Shown here: piece by piece, positions 46,156 to 57,044 of the stretch
Layout: every line of letters begins with the position of its first letter
Position numbering within the stretch: the first letter of the stretch is position 1
Source: Bacteroidota bacterium
GTDB taxonomy: Bacteria > Bacteroidota > Bacteroidia > Chitinophagales > JADJOU01
DNA length: 64,000 bases
Direction of reading: 5' to 3'
Assembly (NCBI GenBank): GCA_016713645.1
Contig: JADJOU010000019.1
Location: forward strand, 1-64,000
Position numbers and translations under genes: made by a program
Notes under the pieces: generated by a model
Database searches by the model: none
What the model saw: only the letters and a program-made list of their open reading frames with translations
What the model was told of the DNA's origin: nothing

Positions 46156-49100
46156 ATGAGAAAGTTTTACTCGTCCTTATTATTTTCATTTCTATTTCTT
46201 CAAAGTCAGGCTCAATATTGCTCTTCTGCAGCTACTCAACCAGCTGATGAAGATATATTCAATGTTACATTTCAAACCATTAACAATTCATCGGCTTGTA
46301 TCGGTGCTGGAGTTGGACAAAATTACACGAACTTTTCATCAAGTGTCGCCCCTGCAATCGTATGGCCTGGAGGAACATTCAATTTATCTACTACCGTTGG
46401 CGTATGCGGAAATTTTGGATATTCAACTTCTGTTGCTGCTTTTATAGATTATAATAGAAATTTCAGTTTGACGGATGGAGGCGAAAAGGTCTATGCTTCA
46501 CCAACATTTCAAAATTCATTGCCAAGTGCTGTCTTTTCCGGAAATGTTACAATTCCAATAACAGCAAGTCAAGGTTTGACAAGATTGCGTGTCGTCGCTG
46601 TCGAAACGACATCATCCGCAGCAATTACCGCTTGTGGTGGATATAATTGGGGTGAGACAGAAGATTACAGCATCATGATATTGCCGCAACCAATTGCCAA
46701 TGATATGGGTATGTCTGTTTTTAACAATCCTTTGCCAACAGAGTGTCTGACAAAGAATACATCTATCACTGTTACTGTTTTCAATTATGGAACGAATAAT
46801 CAAATGAATGTACCTATTCATTTATCCGTAAGTGGTGCCAATACAGCAAATGTCTCTGCCGTCATTCCTGGCACTTTTAACAGCTTTACAGAGCAGCAGT
46901 TTACTTTTACCGGAATTGATTTATCCAATTATGGTAGCAATACAATAAAGGTCTTTACAGGTCTCTTAACTGATGGAAGACCAACGAACGACACCGTCAC
47001 CGTTATTAGAACATTCGCTGGTCCAGCTCCCATGCCTTATAGTGAGAATTTTGAATCAGGTGTAACGCCTCCTGGATACGTAGGAAATATGATCATTAAT
47101 TCCGCTTTCGGAGTCATGCATGGAAATGGTGGATCCAAAGGAATGTATTTCAATTTGTGGAATGGGGCAACCAGTTTCACTGAAACACTTCCTAAAGTGG
47201 GAACACTGAGAAATGATGCCGTATTCAGTTTTGATTACCGCATCGTCAACAGAACAGGATATTTAAATCCAGGTGGTGTTGGCACAACCACACTTTCTGA
47301 CGACTCATTGACTTTGTGGATGTCCAGCGATTGTGGTACAACCTTTCAACATGTCCAGACCATAACAGGCGTTCAACATACCGCCACAAATGCATTTAAA
47401 AATATCAAAGTATTGATTAAAAGGCAAAGCCGGAATTGATCCAATTTTCCGACTTACAGGTAGATATTCTTTTGGTTCAGGAGGTGATTACTTCGTAGAT
47501 ATAGACAATATCAATATCTACAACAATAGCAATGATTTTAACATCAACTCGCTTGAAAACCCTGCAGAATTGAAGTGTTTCAAAAATAAAACCAGTGTTA
47601 TTGTCAAAGTGACGAATAATGGAACTGCGAGACAAACCAATATTCCCGTTTCTGGAGAATTTGGTGGCATCATCAATCCAAGTGTTATTCTCACATCGTT
47701 GATAACAGATACATTAGCCCCTGGCAGCAGCGTATTGGTGAACTTAGGTGAATTAAATACGCCAAATTTTGGAATCATCAATGCAAAGATTTCCGTCAAT
47801 TACAAAGACGAAAACAACCTTACAAATGATACTTTAACGACTGATATCTTTGCAACTGAGCCTGTCTTAATCATTCCAACAGACACCATCATTTGCAAAT
47901 TTAAATGTACTGATTTGTTTGCGCTAGGCAGTGGAAGCCCGCTATGGAGCGATGGTCAAGCGACTATTCTAATCTCAGCATGTCCTCTAGTAAATACTAA
48001 CTATTGGGTCGCTGCGACGGATGCCAATAATTGTCCCGACACCGCATATCAAAAAATAAAAGTCAATATATTGCCAGATGTAACTACCATAGACGATTCT
48101 ATTTGTAAAGGCGAATTTGGCACAATTTCCGCTTCAGGCGCTTTAACCTATGATTGGGGAAGTCTTGGAATGACCAAGAAAGTCAGCGACAACCCAACCG
48201 CAAATACAGTTTACACCGTTATAGGCACGAATGCAAGTGGCTGCAAGGATACGAGTACCGCAACTATTTATGTCAAAGATTTACCAAACGCTTCCGTTTC
48301 GAACGATTCTATCTGCGAAGGAAAAGTATCGACACTTATCGCTTCTGGCGGTCTTTGGTATAATTGGGGTATTTATGGAAGCAATCCTTTCATCAATGTC
48401 AATGTCACGAAAACAAGTAAATTCCCCGTAGAAATTGTAGGAGCAAATGGATGTAAAACCGTTGAGTTTGCTACAGCATATGTTAGACCAAAACCAACCA
48501 TTCTACTCAATAATCCAACGGTGTGTATAGGAACTGATGCAGTGCTACAGGCTTCAGGTGGCCTCACGTATAATTGGGGGAAATATGGCGCCCAGCCATC
48601 CATTAACATTCCGAATGTAACTACCAATCAATCCATTCCACTCACGGTTACGGATCAATACGCTTGCACCAATACAACCAATGCCCTTATTACGACCAAA
48701 TCAGCAGCTCCAATCAATACAAAAGATATCGTCATATGCTCTGGAGCGACAGCCAATATCACCACAAATACTTATGTTACTGGAGCAATCTATAACTGGA
48801 GAGATTTGGGAACGGGACAGACAAAAGCGATTTCACCATTGGTTTCTACTGTCTATGATGTTACAGCGACTGACCCGAACGGCTGTGATGCCATAGGACA
48901 AGTAAAAGTGACCGTGAAGATGAAGCCAAATGTTCGAATCGATGCATTGCCAACTTCAATTTGCTCAGATGTGCGCACATTGAATTTAACAGCGAGTCCT
49001 TCTGGCGGGTTCTTCAGCGGAATTAATGTTTCCTTCGGAACTTTCTATCCTAAAGTTGGACAGATTGGCAAGCATATGATATTCTACACCTATACGGATG

Positions 49101-49441
49101 AAACAGCTATCGGTTGCAATGGATCAGATTCATTTGAAATCATGGTTAAAAACTGTAAAATCAATACTTCAATACAATCCATCAGTGGAATTGAATCAGT
49201 GACGGCATTTCCAAATCCGTTTAACCAAGAAGTTAGATTAAACATCGAACTCAAAGAAAGTCAGACATTGCAATTCAATTTGATTGATGTACAGGGTAGA
49301 ATTATCTTGTTCCAAAATCACGAATTCACGATGGGCAAACAACAAGTATCCTTTTCAACCAAGGACTTGAGTTCAGGTCAATACTACATTCAAATTGTCA
49401 AGGACAATGAAACGCTTCATGTCCCTGTCATAAAGAACTAG
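46156..49441 (+). CDS. T9SS cargo with GEVED domain and adhesin-like repeats (frameshifted)
   Basis: A signal peptide (about 1-20) leads a GEVED domain (residues about 30-175: VAAFIDYNRNFSLTDGGEKVY, TRLRVVAVETTS, NWGETEDYSIMI). A jelly-roll-like domain follows (MPYSENFESGVTPPG). The frame breaks near 47425 and resumes before 47570 as FNINSLENPAELKCF. The second half has CARDB-like and short repeats with C-x-G-x-x-x-x-x-ASGGLxYNWG, ending in the sorting tail AFPNPFNQEVRLNIEL, DVQGRIILFQN, LSSGQYYIQIVKD. About 1,095 residues, secreted and probably surface-anchored. Confidence 0.87.
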
Positions 49442-49450
49442 AAACATACT

Positions 49451-49481
49451 AAAAAGCGACCTCATCAGGTCGCTTTTTTTT
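49451..49481 (+). terminator. Rho-independent terminator of the GEVED gene
   Basis: AAAAGCGACCT / AGGTCGCTTTT stem with a CATC loop, followed by a T-run; 10 bases after the stop codon. Confidence 0.92.
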
Positions 49482-49625
49482 GCAATTGGCAATATGTATA
49501 GACTTGATAAAACATCACTTATCGTCCATTCTGTTGTTCAACTTTAATAAAGATTCATTGCGAATCATTCGATTGCGTTTCACATATTTTTCGTAATTTT
49601 ACCCCCTAGAAATAAACCAATCAGC

Positions 49626-50759
49626 ATGAAGGTATATCTTGACAATGCGGCTACTACAGCACTTTCCAAAGAAGTTTTAGAATCGATGATGCCCTATATG
49701 ACAGAAATATATGGCAATCCTTCCTCTACCCATAGTTTTGGAAGAGCATCAAAATCTGGCATTGAACACGCGCGCAAGACCATTTCGCAATACTTGAAAT
49801 GCAAACCATCAGAGATTATATTCACTTCCAGTGGCACTGAAGCCAATAATACCGCTATTAAATGCTCAGTGCGCGATTTGGGCATTAAAAATATCATCTC
49901 CTCTAGAATTGAACATCATTGCGTATTGCACACCGTTGAAGAAATGGAGAAAGCGGGCATTCATATTCACTATGTCAACCTTACACCTGCCGGATTATTT
50001 GATTTGGAACATCTAGAGCAGCTCTTGAAATCATGCGAGGGAAAGACCTTGGTCAGCGTCATGCACGCCAATAACGAACTCGGCAATATCATGGATATCG
50101 AAGCCATTGGCTCACTTTGCAAACAGCACAATGCCCTTTTTCATACAGATACTGTTCAGACGATTGCCCACATGCCATTTGATCTCAGCAATTCGAATAT
50201 TGATTTTCTCTCCGCTTCTGCCCATAAATTTCACGGCCCTAAAGGCGTTGGATTTTTATACATCAAGCATCAATCAAATATCGCCTCCTTTATACATGGA
50301 GGCTCTCAAGAGCGCAGCATGCGAGCAGGGACAGAAAATGTTTCGGGCATTGTAGGATTGGGCAAAGCGCTTCAACTCGCATATGACCATCTTGAATCAG
50401 ATGCAGTGCACATGACTAAAATCAAAAATTACTTCATCGAAAAACTACAAGAATCCATTCCAGATATTGAATTCAATACCAATTTGAATTCAAGTCTTTT
50501 TACCGTACTCAATGTATCCCTTCCCAAAGAGTATAACAATGAAATGACCTTGTTTAATCTCGATATCAAAGGCATCGCATGCAGTGCAGGAAGTGCCTGC
50601 AGCAGCGGTTCAAATAAAGGTTCACATGTTTTGCAAGCGATCAATCACTCCCCTGAGAGAAAGGCCATTCGATTTAGTTTTTCAAAATATACAACCACAG
50701 GCGAAATTGATTATACCATCGAAAAATTAAAAGAATTGGCGTTGGCCGAATCCATTTAA
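49626..50759 (+). CDS. iscS: Cysteine desulfurase
   Basis: The 377-residue PLP enzyme has YLDNAATTALS, GNPSSTHSFGR, TSSGTEANNTAI, HANNELGNI, and SASAHKFHGPKGVGF with the PLP lysine near 201. GIACSAGSACSSGS near 318-330 holds the persulfide cysteine. It supplies sulfur for Fe-S clusters and tRNA thiolation such as MnmA. No scaffold genes (iscU, suf) are adjacent. It is first in a plus-strand run ending with miaE. Confidence 0.93.
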   Translation: MKVYLDNAATTALSKEVLESMMPYMTEIYGNPSSTHSFGRASKSGIEHARKTISQYLKCKPSEIIFTSSGTEANNTAIKCSVRDLGIKNIISSRIEHHCVLHTVEEMEKAGIHIHYVNLTPAGLFDLEHLEQLLKSCEGKTLVSVMHANNELGNIMDIEAIGSLCKQHNALFHTDTVQTIAHMPFDLSNSNIDFLSASAHKFHGPKGVGFLYIKHQSNIASFIHGGSQERSMRAGTENVSGIVGLGKALQLAYDHLESDAVHMTKIKNYFIEKLQESIPDIEFNTNLNSSLFTVLNVSLPKEYNNEMTLFNLDIKGIACSAGSACSSGSNKGSHVLQAINHSPERKAIRFSFSKYTTTGEIDYTIEKLKELALAESI

Positions 50760-50782
50760 TTCACTATTTTATCCATACAGTT

Positions 50783-51676
50783 ATGAAAAGCGCATATATC
50801 ATCTTCTTCTTATTCTCTCAAATAATTGTCCATGCACAACAAAGGGTGATTGAGAGTTTTAAAGGCGAAAAAAAGCTAGAAGTCAAAGAAGGGAAATGGG
50901 AATATTTCGATGCCAATAAAAAATTGGTCCGTGTGGAGAACTACGCTGACGGCAAACTCAATGGCGTCGTGATGAATTACTTTCCGAATGGGAATATTTC
51001 AGAATCTTGGACCTATACGATGGGGAAAGTCAACGGTCCCTACACCTCATTCTTTGAAAATGGACAAAAGCAAGTTCAGGGAAAATACATCGACAGTTTA
51101 GAGCAAGATGAATGGATTTATTATTTTGACAATGGTCAAAAAAGCGTCATCAAAGGCTATGATAAAGGCGTTAGCAATGGCGCACTCATTGCATTTTCTA
51201 AGGATGGCGTCATGCAAATCAATGGCAACTACAAAAACAATTTGCGCCATGGACTTTGGAAAGATTTTCACCCTAATGGCAAAGTGCGCTTAGATGCCAA
51301 TTTTAAAAATGGCAAATACGAAGGTCCATACAGATCCTATTATGAGAATGGCGTTTTACAATCAGAAGCTTATTTCATGAATGAAGTGCTCGAAGGACAA
51401 AAAATGGAATACGATAGCACAGGCAAGATTCAAAGGCGATCTGTTTACCGCAATGGATTATTGAGCGGCGGCTGGGAAGAGCACTATCCCAACGGAAATA
51501 TGAAGGAAAAAGGAATTTATTTAAGTGGCAAAAAATCAGGGGTATGGACCTATTACTATGAAGATGGCAAGCCTAAGGAAAAAGGCGGTTATCAGATGGA
51601 CGATAAGATATGCAAATGGACCATTTGGGACGAAATGGGAAAAAAGAGAAAAGAAAAATTCAAAAAGCCCCAATAG
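50783..51676 (+). CDS. Exported MORN/YwqK-like repeat protein
   Basis: A signal peptide (about 1-19) is followed by about nine repeats of the type YxxNGxxxxxGxYKNGKxxGxWxxY (for instance NGKVRLDANFKNGKYEGPY). Databases often label such repeats YwqK-family antitoxin, but here the protein is exported and has no toxin partner, so that label should not be taken as function. A role in envelope binding is conceivable. It is 23 bases after iscS. Confidence 0.8.
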   Translation: MKSAYIIFFLFSQIIVHAQQRVIESFKGEKKLEVKEGKWEYFDANKKLVRVENYADGKLNGVVMNYFPNGNISESWTYTMGKVNGPYTSFFENGQKQVQGKYIDSLEQDEWIYYFDNGQKSVIKGYDKGVSNGALIAFSKDGVMQINGNYKNNLRHGLWKDFHPNGKVRLDANFKNGKYEGPYRSYYENGVLQSEAYFMNEVLEGQKMEYDSTGKIQRRSVYRNGLLSGGWEEHYPNGNMKEKGIYLSGKKSGVWTYYYEDGKPKEKGGYQMDDKICKWTIWDEMGKKRKEKFKKPQ

Positions 51677-51730
51677 CGAGTATTTGCAAACCAACATAAT
51701 CTCCGCACAAATTTAATCCATAATTTAACT

Positions 51731-52725
51731 ATGATTCTCGCGATAGAATCTTCTTGTGATGACACGTCTGTTGCGATTTGCGATCGCGGCATCATTTTAT
51801 CCAATGTGATCGCAAGTCAATCTGTCCACGAAGAATTTGGCGGTGTAGTGCCAGAACTCGCCTCTAGGGCGCATATGCAAAATATTATTCCAACGGTGCA
51901 AGCTGCGCTAGAGAAAGCAAAAGTTTCAAAAGACGATATTACCGCTGTTGCTTTTACGCGCGGACCAGGGCTGATTGGCTCATTATTGGTCGGGATTTCC
52001 TTTGCAAAGGGATTTGCCTTGGCCAAACATATCCCGTTGATTGAAGTTAATCATATGCAAGCGCATGTCTTGGCCAATTGCATAGACAATCCTTCCATTC
52101 AATTTCCATTTTTATGCTTGACCGTTTCTGGTGGACATACTCAATTGGTGGTGGTCAGAGATTATCTAGACATGGAAGTCATCGGTCAAACCATCGATGA
52201 TGCCGCTGGGGAAGCATTTGACAAATCGGGAAAGATGCTCGGCTGGGGCTACCCAGCAGGACCAATTATCGACAAATTAGCGGCCCTTGGAGATTCAAAG
52301 AAATTTGTTTTTGCACAACCCAATATCCCCGATTTCAATTTTAGTTTTAGTGGATTAAAGACATCGATTCTCTATTTTTTGCAGCGAGAAACAAAGAAAA
52401 ATCCATCATTTATTCAAGAGAATCTCAACGATTTGTGTGCATCAATTCAATATACCATTTTGGATATCCTCATCAAAAAACTGGAGCATGCGGCAAAACG
52501 CATGGGATTGCGCATATTGCAATAGCAGGTGGCGTCTCTGCAAATAGTGGCTTGAGAAAATCAATTCAAGAGCTCTGCCAGAAAAACAATTGGATAGCCC
52601 ATATACCTCCATTTCAGTATTGCACAGATAATGCGGGGATGATTGCATTTACCGCCTATCAAAAGTACTTAAAAGGCGATTTTTCCACACAAGATGTGCA
52701 GCCCTTGGCGCGATTTGAAATTTAA
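51731..52725 (+). CDS. tsaD: tRNA N6-adenosine threonylcarbamoyltransferase (frameshifted)
   Basis: TsaD makes t6A37 in ANN-decoding tRNAs. ILAIESSCDDTSVAI opens the ASKHA fold; HMQAH near residue 108 binds iron; VSGGHTQLV, TIDDAAGEAFDKSGKMLG and NFSFSGLKTSI follow. Near 52495 one A is missing; the other frame gives HGIAHIAIAGGVSANSGLR and CTDNAGMIA, the family C-terminus. Joined length is about 332 residues, as expected. Most genes around it (iscS, miaE) also act on tRNA or sulfur supply. Confidence 0.95.
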
Positions 52726-52773
52726 TTTGCATAAAAACAAAAATTGAATTACCTTTAATTCGTCAAAAGGCCT

Positions 52774-53079
52774 ATGAAGCAAATTCTACTTTTCTTATTT
52801 TTTATCTCCATAACCAATGCTCCCAAAGTATTCGGCAATGGTTTTGATAGGCCGAATGATTATATCGTCAATATTAACCCCTCACCTATTCGAGATAGAG
52901 CTACTGTTTCGTGTATGTATTACATCCAAAAAATCGAAGTATTCAACCTCATCGGAGTGATTATTGGCGAGTATAAAGGCGATGAAACCATTGATATGAC
53001 TGATCAATCCAAGGGTTATTATATATTCAAAGTCTATACTCCAAAGGGTGAATTTGTTAAACGCGTCTTCAAAGAATAA
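52774..53079 (+). CDS. Minimal exported protein resembling a lone T9SS sorting domain
   Basis: The 101-residue product has a signal peptide (about 1-22, ending VFGNG), then NINPSPIRDRATVSC, IEVFNLIGVIIGEYKGDETIDMTDQSKGYY given in part as NLIGVIIGEYKG, and FVKRVFKE. This is the full strand order of a type A T9SS C-terminal domain with nothing between it and the signal peptide. Either a cargo gene that lost its body or an independent small surface protein. It is 17 bases before miaE. Confidence 0.65.
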   Translation: MKQILLFLFFISITNAPKVFGNGFDRPNDYIVNINPSPIRDRATVSCMYYIQKIEVFNLIGVIIGEYKGDETIDMTDQSKGYYIFKVYTPKGEFVKRVFKE

Positions 53080-53084
53080 ATCGC

Positions 53085-53092
53085 TATTTTTG
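53085..53092 (+). promoter_or_regulatory. TAnnTTTG promoter box before miaE
   Basis: TATTTTTG, 4 bases before the miaE ATG, a leaderless-type placement. Confidence 0.5.
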
Positions 53093-53096
53093 TCCC

Positions 53097-53678
53097 ATGT
53101 TAGGACTAAAACTACCCACTGACCCTCGCTGGGCCGATCTCGCATCTTTGAGCATTGAAGAAATCCTGACGGATCACGCTTATTGCGAACAAAAGGCTAC
53201 ATCTACAGCCATTTCTTTGATTCAAACCTATCCCGAATATGAGGAAATGGTCGAAGCACTCATCCCTATTGTAAATGAAGAATGGGGACATTTTAAGATG
53301 GTTTTGGAAGAATTGAAAAAGCGCGACCTCAAGCTCGGTCAGCAGCGCAAAGATGTCTACGTCAATAAACTCAATCAATTCGTCAAACGCGGCGATTCGA
53401 GATTGAATCAATTGCTTGAGCGGTTGCTCTTTTCTGCCTTGATTGAAGCGAGGTCTTGTGAAAGATTTAAAATTCTATCACAGAATATTCAAGATGATGA
53501 ATTGAAGTTGTTTTATAAAATGCTGATGGTATCAGAGGCTGGACATTTCAAATTGTTTTTGGATTTGGCTTATCTCTATGCACCGAGAGAAGTTGTCAAC
53601 GAGCGCTGGGAAGCATTTCTAGAGTATGAAGCAGAAGTGATCAGGGGATTGGAATTGCGGGGAGATCGAGTGCATTAA
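53097..53678 (+). CDS. miaE: tRNA-(ms2io6A)-hydroxylase-like di-iron protein
   Basis: This 193-residue ferritin-like four-helix protein has DHAYCEQKATSTAISLI, NEEWGHFKMVLEELKKR, LIEARSCERF, and SEAGHFKLFLDLA, carrying the paired ExxH iron ligands. It hydroxylates the isopentenyl group on A37 of tRNA in Gammaproteobacteria, and Bacteroidota encode close relatives. It closes the plus-strand run. Confidence 0.9.
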   Translation: MLGLKLPTDPRWADLASLSIEEILTDHAYCEQKATSTAISLIQTYPEYEEMVEALIPIVNEEWGHFKMVLEELKKRDLKLGQQRKDVYVNKLNQFVKRGDSRLNQLLERLLFSALIEARSCERFKILSQNIQDDELKLFYKMLMVSEAGHFKLFLDLAYLYAPREVVNERWEAFLEYEAEVIRGLELRGDRVH

Positions 53679-53689
53679 ACATCTGAGTA

Positions 53690-54376
53690 TTCACCACATA
53701 AATGCGATATTTAGCCATGAATAAATTCCATAATTTATTATTCGATTTACATTCGTGCATTCGTGGCACTTTATCTTTTCGCAGCTTTCGCTGCAAGCAC
53801 TCACCACATAAATGCGATTTTTAGCCACGCTGTGTCACCACAAGGTGTAGGTGAAATGCACGAATACATTTCGAAAATCACCATTCGTTTTACATTCTTG
53901 CATTCCCCCTACTTCGTGGTAACTCTGCTTGGCAAATCTTTTCGCAGCTTTCGCTGCACTCACCACATAAATGCGATTTTTTAGCCACGAATGCACGAAT
54001 ACATTCCGCCAATTTATTCGTTTTACATTCATGCATTCGTGGCAAAATCAATTAGTCAATTCTGCCTGCTTTGCAGGAAATAGAGTGGAAAAAATTCACC
54101 ACGACATAGGATAAATTAGCCACGCTGTGTCACCACTAGGTGTAGGTGAAATACACGAATACATTCTGTATGCCAATATTCGTTTTACATTCGTGCATTC
54201 CCCCTACTTCGTGGGGACACGGCGTGACAAATCTTTTCGCAGCTTTCGCTGCAAGCACTCACCACATAAATGCAATTTTTAGCCACGAATACATTGCGTA
54301 ATTTAATATTCGTTTTAAATTCGTGCATTCGTGGCAATCTTTTAGCAGCATTCGCTGCTAGAATTCACCACTTATT
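53690..54376. repeat. Palindromic repeat array A
   Basis: About six units of roughly 100-160 bp. Each has CACCACATAAATGCGATTTT or a variant, then a long imperfect palindrome whose arms are GCCACGAATGCACGAAT and ATTCGTGCATTCGTGGC, then GCAGCTTTCGCTGC (a short hairpin). In some units both arms are replaced together by longer partners: CACGCTGTGTCACCAC on one side and GTGGGGACACGGCGTG on the other, so pairing is kept. Open frames here are artefacts of the repeat. Confidence 0.85.
53856..54287. repeat. Direct repeat, left copy (part of array A)
   Basis: A block of about 432 bases nearly identical, same orientation, to 57265-57698, differing by a handful of substitutions and one-base indels. Confidence 0.85.
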
Positions 54377-54429
54377 TATTATTAGCCACACCTTAAAAGG
54401 CCGCAAGAACAGCATTCTCATTATTCGAT

Positions 54430-54464
54430 GAAAAAAAAATGCCCCTGCAATATGCAGAGGCATT
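54430..54464 (-). terminator. Terminator of the minus-strand T9SS gene
   Basis: On the minus strand AATGCCTCTGCA / TGCAGGGGCATT (one mismatch) is followed by eight T's, about 45 bases after the stop at 54507. Confidence 0.85.
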
Positions 54465-54506
54465 AAAATAACCTTTATTTATTTTAGCTGTGTTAGGTAG
54501 ATCCCA

Positions 54507-56921
54507 TTAATTTGAAATCGTCATATTCGCTTTATAGATATCCTTTCCATCTTGCTTCACACTCGGATGATATGAGCGCCATCAATGAGTTTTGAAATAT
54601 CTATCATGGTTTTCTCTTGCGAGATGCTTCCAGATAAGATTCTTTCTCCTTTCAAATTATACATCTCATAATCCAATGATTCATTGAAATGATTCACTTC
54701 AAAGTAAACGAGCCTTTTGCTGGATTTGGATATAACTTAATCGCTCCCGTTTGCAATTCGTTTATCAAGTTGTTTTTATGAGAATTGTTTTACAATTTGT
54801 ATCAGCACCACATACATTGGTTGCTATTCTGCAAAGTTTGAAGCTGCTGTCTTTTCCATAGGTATGACTCGGAGTAGCGCCAGATCCATTGGATGTGCCA
54901 TCACCCCAAATCCAAGTTATGGAAGTAGCATTCACACTGCTGTCATTGATAGACAATACGCGCTTATTGATGGTGGTTTTATAGCCTCCACTTGGTTTAG
55001 TACAAGTAATGGTGATTTGTTGACAAGATGAATCAGAGCCACAAGCATTGCTCATAATGCGACAAACTGTATAAGTTCCGTTTGCGGCATAGGTATGTGT
55101 GCCAGGATTCTTTCCTGTTCCATTGGCTGTATTATCACCCCATTTCCAAACATAGTTGGTTCCATTTGTACTATTGTCAGTCACCGTTAAATTTCTATTC
55201 ACAGCGGAAAGGCTGAATGAACCAGTTGGCTTATTACAAAATGTACAAACAGTATCTCCATACTTTAAAATAAAATAGTCAGAATATTGTCCTTGATTAC
55301 ACGTATTAGTGGCAGGATAATTGACACCATTCAAACCAACTAAAGAGCCATTCGCCTTTGCACCAAAAATGCTATAATTCCCTCTACTATCTGATTGAAA
55401 ATTGATTATGGCATTATCAAATCCGGCTATTGAGTCTTTCCAGAAACCCACATAATTGAGATTTGAGTCAATCTCCATAAATTTTGTCTTTCCAGTACCA
55501 GCATGAATTGAAGAAACAGGTGTTTGATTAAAATAGAAAGAATCAATAAAGATATTACTACCATCACCTCTATTAATATTATTAATTGGAATTGAAATAT
55601 TCTTAGTTAGAGGATCAATACCACATTGGTTGAACATATTATTATAATCAAACGTTGTAATAGATGCAAAATTTGAAAACGAAGCTTTTTGAACAATGCC
55701 GTCTTTGGTAACTTTAAATATATTTAATCCACCATAATATTTTGGCTTTACTAAATCCTTTAAAAATTGCCCATTATATTTTGTACTATCTGCCCCTGCA
55801 TCATAAATTACCAGTGCACTATTTCCATAAGGCTGAGGGTCTGTTGTATAAAAAATACCTTCTTTGAGATGATTTTTTTGACCCACTGTTAAAGGTTTAA
55901 ATTTCCCTACATAATTAAAATTCTCATCCATGATAACTTGAAATTGTTCCCAATGTCTAACAGAATCGACTATACTACCATCTATAATTAATTTGCCATA
56001 TTTTAGTCCAACTCCAAAGTTACTTTCAAATTTAAAATAATCACTCTCAGCTCTTACTCTCACCCATATTCTATCCCCAATAGCACTTAACTTTCTAAAT
56101 GTACCTCCATTATTAAATGTTAAAGTGTCTTTATAAATGTTTAAGTCCCCTCTATCCGAAATATTAGCAATCTTCTTTACCAATGTTATATTTCCAGTAT
56201 TACCATCTGCTTTTATCAAATAAAATCCTCTGTCAAAAGTATTGTTCTGACCAATAATATTACCTGTATCCTTTACAAATAATACAATAAGATTACCTTT
56301 GTAGTCTATACAATGATCAATGGCCTTATTGAAATTTACAAAATTCTTATTTATAGGATCTTTTTGATATTCCATTTCGAATTTGGTACGAAACATCAAA
56401 TTCCCATTTCTATCATATTTCACTAAAAACCATCCATTACCTCTTCTTGGGGTATTTGAGGGAGTTCTTCTCAGTGTATCTTTATCAAAAACAGATATTG
56501 ATACTGAGGGAGTATCATTTGCTCTTACAATAAAAATATTGGCATTTTTATCAATGACCATTCCAGAGAACACTGATGAACTTCTCTTATACCAGAGCAT
56601 ATCGCCCTTACAATTGAACTTTGCTAACATGGAAAAACCTCCACTTGTAGAACTTAACACCCCTGGTAAAGTAATAGTTGAACCAGAATTGCCATTCTTT
56701 ACCAAACTAGAACCAGCATTACTTGGAATGCAATGCACATAAACATTCCCAGAATCATCTATTTGCATACTTTCAGTATTTCCTTGATCTAACCTTCCAT
56801 CAAAACTGTATGTAGTCATCTTATTCACATCATTGATCCATTGCCATGTTTTTGGCTGTGCATGAATAATAAATGAATTTAAAAATAATAGCGCGGTGAT
56901 TAATTTGATTTTTTGTTTCAT
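54507..56921 (-). CDS. T9SS cargo with PKD-type repeats (C-terminus frameshifted)
   Basis: A signal peptide (MKQKIKLITALLFLNSFIIHA) leads a long SBBP/propeller-like region (ADGNTGNITLVKKIANIS, MLAKFNCKGDMLWYKRSS), then two PKD-like repeats (NYVWKWGDNTANGTGKNPG, SITWIWGDGTSNGSG) each ending in CRI-x-x-N-x-C-G-x-D. The sorting tail is present but split by shifts near 54765, 54705 and 54560: ELQTGAIKLYPNPAKGSFTL, YEMYNLKGERILSG, DGKDIYKANMTISN, with TAA at 54507. About 800 residues. It is enclosed between the two palindromic arrays. Confidence 0.82.
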
Positions 56922-57044
56922 ATAAGATTAAAATTGATGTTACGAAAAGTAAATATTAAAAAAAAAAATGAATTATTTTAAAAAAGTGGTGTTTTGTAAA
57001 TTTTTCTGAAACTTTTAATACAATCATACGCCAATTAAATGCAA

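Noticed and set aside
50783..51676. YwqK-family antitoxin as half of a toxin-antitoxin system
   Set aside because: The protein has a signal peptide and no adjacent toxin; the label comes only from repeat similarity.
937..51787. GCGATCGC octamers at 937, 1626 and 51780, as in the cyanobacterial HIP1 repeat
   Set aside because: Only three copies were noticed, two in or near coding sequence; no enrichment is evident by eye.
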